A stretch of DNA of 64,000 nucleotides from Apteryx mantelli. Its lineage: Eukaryota > Chordata > Aves > Apterygiformes > Apterygidae. This document shows, in pieces, positions 57,101-61,899 of the stretch. The stretch's first letter is position 1. Every line of letters begins with the position of its first letter. Below the pieces are notes generated by a model. The model made no database searches. It was given only the letters and a program-made list of their open reading frames with translations, and was not told the origin of the DNA. Position numbers and translations under genes: made by a program. The stretch covers positions 45,368,425 to 45,432,424 of the forward strand of contig NC_090020.1 of the NCBI RefSeq assembly GCF_036417845.1. Reading direction: 5' to 3'.

Positions 57101-58263
57101 ACATAAGGAATTTGCATCCCTCACCAGGAACAAAAAATATTTACCTTAGTTCGGAACAGTATCTATAAAAGAACCTGTGGATAGCAGGTCAAAAGGAAAG
57201 GGACAATACATTTGCAGAAAGACAAGCATTCAGCACCAGTGAGCTGTGCTTCTCAATAAACTTTACCTTGATGCACGTGACCCTAAGCACACATTTATAG
57301 AGGTTTTGCAGAGCTTGGGCAAATTTGTTTTCACATAATCTCTGCTCCTATGCTATTCCCACTACCACCACATTATGTTATTATCTTCAGTCAGTTCACA
57401 TAGAATTTGCTTCAATGGCACTTCACCAAATTACATGTCATCCTTGCCCAGAAATGATCATTACTAAATTAATTCAAATTCTATAGAGGAGGACTTAACC
57501 CTGAAAAGCTGTCATCAAGATATATAAAGATCTGTGTTGCCCACCCTTTGCTGTTCAATATAATCACTTGATTTAGCTCTATTTTGTTATTCTGGTTCTA
57601 TAGCTTGAGGATGCTTTTAGCATATAGAAAAAGAGTGAGTTAATATCATAGGTCTTCATCTCGCAAAACTGATTTACGCTCACGTGCTCTTTACACGAGA
57701 AGCTCTAACACCGTCTAACGACTTCCCAGCAAAAGAAGAGCGCGCTTCTGCGGAGCTCAAGCTCTGAACCGCAGCCGTTCGCGAAGCAGGTGCGCGGCGG
57801 TTTGCCAGCAGCGCAGGGAAAACGCCTCTGCCCGCCGAACGGGCCGCAGCGCGACCCAAGGGGCGCGCACAAACCCGCGGGGCCTCACTGCGCGGCTCCG
57901 CCGGCCGCGGCTCCCTCGCCGCGCCCCGGCGAGGCGGCTCCGCCGGCCCCGCGGTCCCTCCCCAGCTCTCCCGGCTCTCCGGCCAGGCCCGGGCGGCCCG
58001 ACCCCCCCCCCCCCCCGCGGGGCGCCGCCGCCCGGCAGCGACCCGCAGGCCCCGGCGGGAGGCTCGGAAGGGCCCGGGGGAGACGACACGCGGCCGGGCC
58101 GCCCCTGACGACTGACGTTGTAGGTGTGGACGCTCCGTCCGGCGGCCGCGGTCACGTAGAACTGGCGGTGGCGGCCGTGGTAGCGCAGCGCGTGCGGGAC
58201 GGGGCCCGAGTAACGGCCGAGCGCGCGGAAGCCCGCGAACAGGCCGCCGCTCTCGCACGCCAT
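24004..58263 (-). CDS. WDR36: WDR36 (UTP21), U3 snoRNP/UTP-B WD-repeat protein; 23 coding exons
   Basis: Nucleolar scaffold of the UTP-B subcomplex of the small-subunit processome, needed for early pre-rRNA cleavages leading to 18S rRNA. Human variants have been linked to open-angle glaucoma (GLC1G). The 23 exons listed below join in frame through GT-AG introns to 2,673 nt including the stop, giving 890 residues. From memory, human WDR36 is 951 residues with an extended start, about 895 from its internal start. Tandem WD repeats cover roughly residues 30-340 and 390-640 (visible blades: LIVWDI, LQLWNI, IALWDL, IKFWKF, IKTWDL; GH motifs YEGHKA and FSGHHG). The C-terminal Utp21 domain covers about 660-885 ([27 protein letters not shown]). 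The start ATG (58,261-58,263) has A at -3 and G at +4. No frameshift or premature stop was found, so the gene appears intact. TSLP lies just upstream on the same strand, as in mammals. Confidence 0.97.
25612..25630. repeat. Poly-T run, 19 bases
   Basis: Homopolymer in WDR36 intron 22; it reads as poly-A in the transcript. No retroposed sequence is visible next to it. Confidence 0.85.
25814..26001 (-). CDS. WDR36: WDR36 exon 22
   Basis: 188 nt, completing a split Tyr codon, then residues to about 841. It encodes the core of the Utp21 domain: [18 protein letters not shown], then [12 protein letters not shown] and [13 protein letters not shown], nearly as in human. Acceptor tag/AT, donor AAG/gtaatg. 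Intron 21 (26,002-28,281, 2,280 bp) upstream contains a locally GC-richer patch at 26,990-27,390 with an open frame I do not believe is coding. Confidence 0.96.
28282..28363 (-). CDS. WDR36: WDR36 exon 21
   Basis: 82 nt, residues about 752-778. Encodes [15 protein letters not shown], identical to the human stretch, then a variable LEEALSTNE tail. Acceptor ctag/TCA, donor T/gtaagt (phase 1). Intron 20 upstream is only 207 bp. Confidence 0.96.
28571..28687 (-). CDS. WDR36: WDR36 exon 20
   Basis: 117 nt, 39 codons. Basic [13 protein letters not shown] followed by [16 protein letters not shown], the conserved extended segment opening the C-terminal Utp21 domain. Acceptor aacag, donor CAG/gtaaaa, phase 0 on both sides. 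Intron 19 (28,688-29,335, 648 bp) shows nothing notable. Confidence 0.96.
29336..29478 (-). CDS. WDR36: WDR36 exon 19
   Basis: 143 nt, residues about 665-712. An acidic, poorly conserved linker ([12 protein letters not shown]) is followed by highly conserved IEYDSPEQL and [16 protein letters not shown]. Acceptor gaaag/AT, donor AAG/gtaatg. Upstream intron 18 (29,479-31,799, 2,321 bp) carries the long CR1 copy. Confidence 0.95.
30513..31676 (-). mobile_element. CR1 LINE, 5'-truncated, with partial RT reading frame
   Basis: About 1.16 kb in WDR36 intron 18, in the sense orientation of WDR36. The plus strand starts with tcacagaatcacagaatggt, the antisense CR1 tail, and ends near acaacacccactgctcaaag. 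The minus-strand frame at 30,909-31,454 is open for 181 codons and carries the reverse transcriptase catalytic block (FADDTKLGG) followed by EKDLGVLVD and [11 protein letters not shown], all typical CR1 ORF2 features. The endonuclease and most of RT are missing, so it cannot move by itself. The long open frame suggests a fairly young copy compared with those at 18.2 and 55.6 kb. No target duplication is evident. The truncated 5' end lies about 125 bp from exon 18. Confidence 0.95.
31800..31897 (-). CDS. WDR36: WDR36 exon 18
   Basis: 98 nt, residues about 632-664. Completes a split Trp codon and encodes [18 protein letters not shown], then [11 protein letters not shown], the link from the last WD blade to the Utp21 domain. 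Acceptor ttcag/G, donor G/gtaatc (phase 1). Upstream intron 17 (31,898-33,062, 1,165 bp) is AT-rich and featureless. Confidence 0.96.
33063..33170 (-). CDS. WDR36: WDR36 exon 17
   Basis: 108 nt, residues about 596-631. Encodes [20 protein letters not shown], then [16 protein letters not shown], the final WD blade ending in the LGIYLW motif. Acceptor cttag/C, donor TG/gtgagt. Intron 16 upstream (33,171-37,069) is the largest, 3,899 bp; only AT-rich unique-looking DNA is seen in it. Confidence 0.96.
37070..37149 (-). CDS. WDR36: WDR36 exon 16
   Basis: 80 nt, residues about 570-595. Encodes [20 protein letters not shown] and then WDLPSG, a textbook WD blade with the terminal T-W-D. Acceptor tatag/ACT, donor TG/gtgagt (phase 2). 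Intron 15 upstream (37,150-37,969, 820 bp) contains a 21-base G homopolymer. Confidence 0.97.
37419..37439. repeat. Poly-G run, 21 bases
   Basis: Uninterrupted G tract on the plus strand in WDR36 intron 15; the transcript carries C. Such runs can form quadruplexes on the G strand, and their length is often unreliable in assemblies. Confidence 0.9.
37970..38078 (-). CDS. WDR36: WDR36 exon 15
   Basis: 109 nt, residues about 533-569. Encodes [20 protein letters not shown], then [16 protein letters not shown], with a GH motif opening the next blade. Acceptor ggcag/T, donor ATG/gtaatg. Intron 14 upstream is 266 bp. Confidence 0.97.
38345..38510 (-). CDS. WDR36: WDR36 exon 14
   Basis: 166 nt, residues about 478-532. 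Encodes [20 protein letters not shown], then [16 protein letters not shown], a complete WD blade, followed by a Ser-rich turn and LLHRD. Acceptor tgtag/CA, donor AG/gtaaga (phase 2). Intron 13 upstream (38,511-39,316) is 806 bp and featureless. Confidence 0.97.
39317..39431 (-). CDS. WDR36: WDR36 exon 13
   Basis: 115 nt, residues about 440-477. Encodes [20 protein letters not shown], then [18 protein letters not shown], a blade nearly identical to human. Acceptor gaaag/GCA, donor G/gtaaga. Intron 12 upstream (39,432-40,608, 1,177 bp) includes an 18-base A run at 40,226-40,243. Confidence 0.96.
40226..40243. repeat. Poly-A run, 18 bases
   Basis: Homopolymer in WDR36 intron 12, with no associated retroposed copy visible. 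Confidence 0.8.
40609..40763 (-). CDS. WDR36: WDR36 exon 12
   Basis: 155 nt, residues about 388-439. Encodes [20 protein letters not shown], then [15 protein letters not shown] and a fast-evolving basic tail before LDIYAT. It lies near the start of the second propeller. Acceptor tgcag/AA, donor ACG/gtaagt. Intron 11 upstream (40,764-43,560, 2,797 bp) holds a 17-base G run. Confidence 0.95.
43340..43356. repeat. Poly-G run, 17 bases
   Basis: Uninterrupted G tract on the plus strand in WDR36 intron 11, about 200 bp from exon 11. Confidence 0.9.
43561..43644 (-). CDS. WDR36: WDR36 exon 11
   Basis: 84 nt, residues about 360-387. Encodes the Lys-rich inter-propeller linker [13 protein letters not shown], then [11 protein letters not shown]. 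It could act as a nucleolar/nuclear localisation patch (inference). Acceptor ttaag/GT, donor G/gtaagt. Intron 10 upstream (43,645-45,207, 1,563 bp) is featureless. Confidence 0.94.
45208..45273 (-). CDS. WDR36: WDR36 exon 10
   Basis: 66 nt, residues about 338-359. Encodes [20 protein letters not shown], close to human. Acceptor atcag/GT, donor G/gtaagt. Intron 9 upstream (45,274-47,534, 2,261 bp) shows no clear repeat. Confidence 0.95.
47535..47655 (-). CDS. WDR36: WDR36 exon 9
   Basis: 121 nt, residues about 298-337. Encodes [20 protein letters not shown], then [18 protein letters not shown]. Acceptor ggcag/GTG, donor G/gtatga (phase 1). Intron 8 upstream (47,656-48,212) is 557 bp. Confidence 0.96.
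48213..48388 (-). CDS. WDR36: WDR36 exon 8
   Basis: 176 nt, residues about 239-297. Two blade parts: [20 protein letters not shown], and [20 protein letters not shown] followed by TNGADNAIR. Acceptor gtag/AT, donor CGG/gtaagt. Intron 7 upstream (48,389-50,129, 1,741 bp) is featureless. Confidence 0.97.
50130..50262 (-). CDS. WDR36: WDR36 exon 7
   Basis: 133 nt, residues about 195-238. Encodes [20 protein letters not shown], then [20 protein letters not shown], nearly identical to human. Acceptor tgcag/GCC, donor G/gtaaat. Intron 6 upstream (50,263-51,128) is 866 bp. Confidence 0.97.
51129..51183 (-). CDS. WDR36: WDR36 exon 6
   Basis: 55 nt, residues about 176-194, short. Encodes [18 protein letters not shown] after a split Asn codon. 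Acceptor tgcag/T, donor CAA/gtcagt. Recognised only by homology and phase continuity. Intron 5 upstream is 51,184-52,555 (1,372 bp). Confidence 0.93.
52556..52688 (-). CDS. WDR36: WDR36 exon 5
   Basis: 133 nt, residues about 132-175. Encodes [20 protein letters not shown], then [20 protein letters not shown], a strongly conserved blade. Acceptor tgcag/AG, donor AA/gtaaga (phase 2). Intron 4 upstream (52,689-53,581) is 893 bp. Confidence 0.97.
53582..53699 (-). CDS. WDR36: WDR36 exon 4
   Basis: 118 nt, residues about 93-131. Encodes [20 protein letters not shown], then [16 protein letters not shown], a WD blade with GH and WD. Acceptor tctag/GTA, donor G/gtgaga (phase 1). Intron 3 upstream is 53,700-54,110 (411 bp). 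Confidence 0.96.
54111..54211 (-). CDS. WDR36: WDR36 exon 3
   Basis: 101 nt, residues about 59-92. Encodes [20 protein letters not shown], then [13 protein letters not shown]. Acceptor aacag/GT is good. The donor GAG/gtttttatc is weak at +3 to +5, but homology places the boundary there. A downstream gtagta would add nine hydrophobic residues in frame. Intron 2 upstream (54,212-56,980, 2,769 bp) contains an old CR1 copy. Confidence 0.92.
55598..56600 (-). mobile_element. Old CR1 LINE fragment with decayed ORF2
   Basis: In WDR36 intron 2, sense orientation. The plus strand opens with ctcacagaatcatatgaatg, then the CR1 tail (ctggaagggacctttggaag, tcatctagttc). Farther on, the minus strand at 56,185-56,409 encodes an RT remnant with [26 protein letters not shown] and AEKELGLW, equivalent to the intact [21 protein letters not shown] and AEKDLGVL of the 30.5-kb copy. 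Many substitutions and breaks show that it is an older insertion. The right boundary is approximate. Confidence 0.9.
56981..57008 (-). CDS. WDR36: WDR36 exon 2 (28-nt microexon)
   Basis: Only 28 nt: VNKLGIVAV plus one base of a Ser codon, matching human VQKLSLVAVS. Acceptor ttgcag/GTA and a near-consensus donor A/gtaagt. Too short for any ORF caller, but needed to keep the frame between exons 1 and 3. Intron 1 upstream (57,009-58,116, 1,108 bp) goes from AT-rich to very GC-rich and includes a 15-base C run at 58,002-58,016. Confidence 0.93.
58117..58263 (-). CDS. WDR36: WDR36 exon 1 (start codon)
   Basis: 147 nt, residues 1-49, beginning [20 protein letters not shown] and ending VHTYN before donor gtcagt. 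It matches human [17 protein letters not shown]. The ATG sits in gagg-ATG-GC, a good Kozak context. The frame stays open upstream for about 100 codons and downstream into intron 1 because the DNA is very GC-rich, so I chose this start by homology and context. The exon lies inside the CpG island. Confidence 0.95.
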
Positions 58264-58306
58264 CCTCCTCGCGCGCGCGAGCGCTCCCCGGGAAGCGGCC
58301 ACGGCC

Positions 58307-58314
58307 ACTTCCGG
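58307..58314 (-). promoter_or_regulatory. WDR36: ETS/GABP-type motif in WDR36 promoter
   Basis: Plus-strand ACTTCCGG (minus CCGGAAGT), 44-51 bases upstream of the ATG. This is the classic ETS core motif found near the start sites of many ribosome-biogenesis genes. Another GGAAG core lies at about 58,343. Function is inferred. Confidence 0.45.
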
Positions 58315-59116
58315 CGCCGCGGCGGAAGGCGCCGTGCGCCGGCGGAAGCGCTCCCCCCGACCCGCGCGGGCAAGCGTCCGGAGTTCCGGCGCCGCGGCGG
58401 GACGGGACGGGGGGGCCCCGGCGGTGGCAGCGAAGCGGTCACCGACGCGGCCCCGCAGCCGAAGCGGGGCGGGGGAGAAGATCGAGCAGTTCCGCCGCCC
58501 TCCTCGTGCCGCCTTGCGCTGAGAGGAGGGGGACGTGTGGTGGGAGCCGCTGCCGAGCGTTTCAAATGCAAACAGCAAGCACAGGCTGGGTAAAACAAAC
58601 GTTTAGTGTCCGCGCCGGTGCGTCGGTGCGTTGCAGCCTGCAAGCTGGAGAAGTCGCGTCCTTACCAGAAGTGACACAAAGCCTCTGCTCAGTGCGGTGC
58701 CCTCTTGCTCAGAGGCGGCACGGCGTCGCCGCCCGCAGAGAGGCCCGTTTCCGTGCTAGCCACCCGGGGGCCGGGAGCGGCTCCGGGCGTGCCCGGCCGC
58801 GGCCCCTGCCCCGGGCGCGCTCTGCCCGCGGGCGCTGCCCGCGCTGCGGCCGCGGTTTCAGGGGAAACCGCCGCCAGCTGAGCCGAAACAAATCCCAGGG
58901 CATGCACAAAACGTACTCTGAAGCCGATTAAAATGTCTGCAAATAGCTCTCAAAGCCACAAAAATTTGTACAAACCTCTACCCCTGTTTCAAGATTCGCA
59001 GCTAAGGTGCTTGACTCTGCTACTGACACCGCAAAAGCTCTGCTCGAAGGAGCGGCTATTCAGCAGCACCGACACGGGCAGTACTGCCAGGGATGTCATC
59101 CAGCGTCTAAATCTCT

Positions 59117-59122
59117 TTTATT
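59117..59122 (-). terminator. TSLP: Candidate TSLP polyadenylation signal
   Basis: AATAAA on the minus strand (plus tttatt), about 350 bases after the proposed TSLP stop and before the WDR36 CpG island. It is the most reasonable 3' end signal between the genes; no transcript evidence is available. Confidence 0.4.
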
Positions 59123-59467
59123 GCCGCCTTTTTATTCTGCCTTTCTCACCTCCCCGCCAGGGTTTCTTACGCTTGTTATCTTGTTTTCACTTCCGCTGGG
59201 CCCTTTCCGGCCCATTGCAAGACGCACTCCTATTCTCCATCTTATACGTACATAAACAATGCTGCAAACTGTTTAATGAAACGGCTTTTAATTAATACAA
59301 TCATACATTGTGTCTTTAAGGCATTTTAAGCACTTGTGCAAACAGTGTGTACCCGGAAAGTTTTCCTTTAATAAATTAAAAAAAGACCTGCAAGATGATC
59401 TATTACAACGATCGCATAGTGGGCAATAAATATTTCGTAAAGTCCGGTGGGAAAAAACACCCAGTCT

Positions 59468-59590
59468 CTATCCTAGATTCATGTAGCTTCTCCATATGGC
59501 CATGAGCTCCTGAACTTTGCTCTCGTCGCACAGTCCCCTGCCCGGGGTGGTGCTCGGGGGGGTCCCCCGGGGCTCGCCGTCCTGCCAGTC
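59468..59590 (-). CDS. TSLP: TSLP exon 5 (stop TAG)
   Basis: 123 nt: DWQDGEPRGTPPSTTPGRGL, then CDESKVQELMAIWRSYMNLG and TAG. A strong acceptor (gctgactgctgtgcaccctcag) and phase 0 match the mammalian last exon. It holds the sixth cysteine and helix D with its conserved Trp. The loop lacks the KKRRKRK-type basic cluster of human TSLP. Intron 4 upstream is 115 bp (59,591-59,705), highly GC-rich. Confidence 0.88.
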   Translation of the reverse strand, partial: DWQDGEPRGTPPSTTPGRGLCDESKVQELMAIWRSYMNLG

Positions 59591-61367
59591 CTGAGGGTGC
59601 ACAGCAGTCAGCGCCCCGCGGACCGACACCGCCGCCCGCGGGGCTGCGCGGCGGCGCGGCGGCGGCGCGGCGGCGGCTCTGCGCGCCCGCCCCGCGCACA
59701 CCTACCTGCGGCGGGTGGTAGCCGTGGCAGTTGTTGCGCAGCACGCGCAGGGTGCCGCGCCACAGCGCGCCGTGCCGCGTCCCGCCGCAGCCCCGCGTCC
59801 CGTTGAGGACGCACTCCAGGAGCCGGCCCGCCCGCTGCCGGTCCTGCGGGGGGGGACGCGCCGCTCAGCCGCCCCCGCCGCCCCCCGCGGCGAGGGAAAG
59901 GAGCGGGGACCCCCCGGCCCCGACCCTCCCCGCGCGGGCGCCGCGGCTTTGCCCCCCCCCCGCGCTTCTAGGAAAAAAAAAAGTTTCCTTCTTTCCCCCC
60001 TTTCCCCCCCTTTTCCCCATTTGTCCCTTTTTTATTTTCCGATTTTCCCTCCTTTTCCCATTTCCCTCCTTTTAACCGTTTCCCCCTCCTCCCCTTTTCC
60101 CATTTCCTCCTCTTTTCCCCCGTCCTCTTTTTACCATTTCCCGTTTCCCCCCTTTCCTCCCCTTTTCCCTTTTCCTCCCCTTTTCCCCTTTTCTCCCCTT
60201 TTCCACCTTTCCTCCATTTTCCCCGTTCCCCCCCCGTTTTCCCCATTTCCCCGCTTTTTCCTCTTTCCCTCCTTTTTCCATTTTCACCTTTTCCCGCGTT
60301 TCCCCCTTTTTTCCATTTCCCCCCTTTTCCACTTGCCCTTTCCCCCCTTTCCCCCCGGTCCCCCGCCGCCGCCCCACATCTCTTTGCTCTTTTCTCGCAG
60401 CGGAAGGGAAGGCCACCTAGCCGTCGCGGGGGTCGGTCACCCGGGCGAACCTCGGACTGCTGCGGGCCCGCTGGCGGCGGGGGCGCCTCGTCGCACGTGT
60501 GAAAATCGAGCTGTAGCTCCTGGGGGGAGACAACGAGAGGGGCCGCCCGTCACCCCGCGGCGGCGGCGCGGGCGGCACGTCGGGGGGCCGCTCCGATGCG
60601 GGGGCTTTCCGTGCGCGGGGCCCGCGCTCCGGCGCGGTGTTTGCGCGGCGCCTGCCAGGAGCCGAGCCGGAGGCACAGGCGCTCCGTGCGCGCCGCCGAA
60701 AGCTGCAGCCTGTACTAAACCCTGGGGGTGCGGCCGCGGCGCTTCTGAACCGCTTATCACCTTTGCAACTGGGAAATCGTCTTCGGCGGCGGCGACTCCC
60801 GGTGCTACCGATTTGCGGGGGCAGTGAAGGCAGCAGCGCTCGGACGGGAGCCTCCCCCGGCCCCTGCTCCGTCCCTGCAACTTGCGGCTTCAGCTCACAT
60901 TTTAGGAAGGTCGCCGGAGCACAGTAGGAGATAATTTCCCCGTCCTGTCCACATGCACCAGTTTACTAAACTATCCAGCTCCCGGCTTGCTAATCGAGAT
61001 TTTCAGAAAGTGGCTGCCGGCAGTCAAGGATAAAATCGTGGAGGCAGTGCTGTCCCGACAGATTCACGCTGATGCCACCAGAGAAACCACCAACCTCATT
61101 TAAGGTCATGTGTGAATCCAAAACGTTTAGGAGAGCCTCTCGTATCTTGTCGTGGTTACAGAGGCTGAAATTGTAGGTGGACTCCCGAGATAAGTCGGCG
61201 ATCTGAAGAAAGATGATCAAGCCACAAAAGACTGCGTAAGAAAAAGCCAAAGGTTAATTCTCCTGCACCGCTACGTGACCCGACAAGGCACGAAGGACAG
61301 ATCTGGAGAGAGGGATGCTGGTGCTTCGGCAGCACTAGAAAAACTGGTTACCCTTGTGATTATCCAT
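59468..61367 (-). CDS. TSLP: TSLP-like cytokine (thymic stromal lymphopoietin), five coding exons
   Basis: Predicted secreted IL-7-family cytokine that in mammals signals through the CRLF2/IL7R receptor. Exons 61,352-61,367, 61,095-61,231, 60,451-60,519, 59,706-59,843 and 59,468-59,590 join in frame to 160 residues (human 159, from memory). A hydrophobic signal (VFCGLIIFLQIA) leads to YNFSLCNHDKIREALLNVL, paralleling human YDFTNCDFEKIKAAYLSTI. Six cysteines follow the human order: SLC, HTC, LEC, RGC, NNC, GLC. Between the fourth and fifth there are exactly 19 residues, then a GY and seven residues to a phase-0 intron, as in human. The tail LCDESKVQELMAIWRSYMN mirrors KCLEQVSQLQGLWRRFN. The gene lies directly upstream of WDR36 on the same strand, the mammalian order. 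Very GC-rich. Exon 1 and the two weak donors are the uncertain parts. Confidence 0.85.
59706..59843 (-). CDS. TSLP: TSLP exon 4
   Basis: 138 nt, 46 codons, both sides phase 0. Begins DRQRAGRLLECVLNGTRGC, continues GGTRHGALWRGTLRVLRNNC and ends HGYHPPQ. The C-x19-C spacing and the GY before the exon end match human CASLAKEM..AIWCPGYSETQ. An N-glycosylation sequon NGT is present. There is no methionine in the exon. Acceptor ccccgcag/GAC, donor CAG/gtaggt. Confidence 0.9.
59984..60356. repeat. Polypyrimidine/polypurine tract in TSLP intron 3
   Basis: About 370 bases composed almost only of C and T runs on the plus strand (ttttcccc-type units of irregular length), so the TSLP sense strand is polypurine GGGGAAAA. 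It fills most of the 607-bp intron 59,844-60,450. It is capable of triplex (H-DNA) or quadruplex structures and is likely to be poorly sequenced in many assemblies. Confidence 0.95.
60451..60519 (-). CDS. TSLP: TSLP exon 3 (probable)
   Basis: 69 nt: ELQLDFHTCDEAPPPPAGPQ, then QSE. Acceptor gtctccccccag/GAG is strong. It supplies the otherwise missing second cysteine in a context like human STEFNNTVSC. The donor GAG/gttcgc is weak but is the only phase-compatible GT nearby. The Pro/Gly-rich end makes the second-to-third cysteine spacing longer than in human. Confidence 0.68.
61095..61231 (-). CDS. TSLP: TSLP exon 2
   Basis: 137 nt. Completes a Val codon, then FCGLIIFLQIADLSREST, YNFSLCNHDKIREALLNVLD and SHMTLNE. 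Contains the hydrophobic signal core, the sequon NFS and the first cysteine. An excellent acceptor (cctttggctttttcttacgcag) shows it is an internal exon; there is no ATG in this frame before it and a TAA stands 12-14 nt upstream of the acceptor tract. The donor is ambiguous: GAG/gttggt at 61,094 or AGC/gtgaat at 61,067, which would add nine residues. Confidence 0.85.
61352..61367 (-). CDS. TSLP: TSLP exon 1, proposed 16-nt coding start
   Basis: ATG GAT AAT CAC AAG G/gtaacc: MDNHK plus one base, which joins the TC of exon 2 to make Val and a coherent signal peptide (MDNHKVFCGLIIFLQIA). The ATG sits in acc-ATG-G, a good Kozak context. Intron 1 would be only 120 bp (61,232-61,351). A more distant first exon cannot be excluded. 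Confidence 0.5.
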
Positions 61368-61420
61368 GGTGTCCTTACACGTTGTTTTTCTCCTGCTCGG
61401 CTTCAGACCGTTGCTGGCTT

Positions 61421-61430
61421 CATATATGTA
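61421..61430 (-). promoter_or_regulatory. TSLP: TATA-like element upstream of TSLP start
   Basis: The minus strand reads TACATATATGAAG about 55 bases upstream of the proposed ATG. If functional it would give a very short 5' UTR. The match to TATA(A/T)A is imperfect. Confidence 0.25.
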
Positions 61431-61899
61431 CCTGTACGCCTACGGAAATGGTGGTTTCCAATTCCATAATCGGGGCTCATTTGGACGTCTCATGCACCTC
61501 TTTTCCAGAACTGTAAATAATAATTATTCAGACTTGAAGTTGTGTCAGTAGTGATTCAAAAAGAAACCTGGGATAATAAATACTAATGGACCGCAGCATT
61601 CGAAAAAACCCACAAACAAACCAAAAAAACCCACAACCCGCTAATCTTGCATGGAACAAGTGGGAATAACCCTCCCAACGATGCATGGCGTTCACTTTCA
61701 GAGTAGCTTATTGGAGTAATATGCGATTTTCTCGCTGAGGAGAGATACAAAACGCTTCTGGGCACCTGCAGGCGGGGCAGGCGCACATGCCCTCCATACT
61801 GGGGTCGCAGGGGCATTTTTAGCGCATCACTTTAACAGGGGAAGCTGGGAGAAGGTGGAGGGCAGGGAATGGTCATTTCCCTGCATTGCCTACAGCTTT

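Larger units (their letters stand above)
57700..58920. promoter_or_regulatory. WDR36: CpG island over WDR36 exon 1 and promoter
   Basis: Dense CpG and GC-rich sequence begins abruptly at about 57.7 kb and covers exon 1 and about 650 bp upstream. No TATA box is evident, as expected for a housekeeping ribosome-biogenesis gene. A second GC-rich island over TSLP exons starts about 0.6 kb away. Confidence 0.9.

Noticed and set aside
57757-58578. Minus-strand open frame of 273 codons containing WDR36 exon 1
   Set aside because: It reads through the 5' UTR and into intron 1 only because the CpG island lacks stops. Real coding is limited to 58,117-58,263, bounded by a Kozak ATG and a gtcagt donor that fits exon 2.
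57790-58593. Plus-strand open frame of 267 codons
   Set aside because: Antisense shadow of the CpG island; Ala/Arg/Pro/Gly-rich with no domain.
59715-60827. Plus-strand open frame of 370 codons
   Set aside because: Runs antisense through TSLP exons 4 and 3 and the pyrimidine tract (Phe/Pro/Ser low-complexity). It is open because of base composition.
60990-61250. Standalone 86-residue secreted protein
   Set aside because: The frame starts at TTG, not ATG, and its first bases are a polypyrimidine acceptor. The end reads into an intron. It is better explained as TSLP exon 2.
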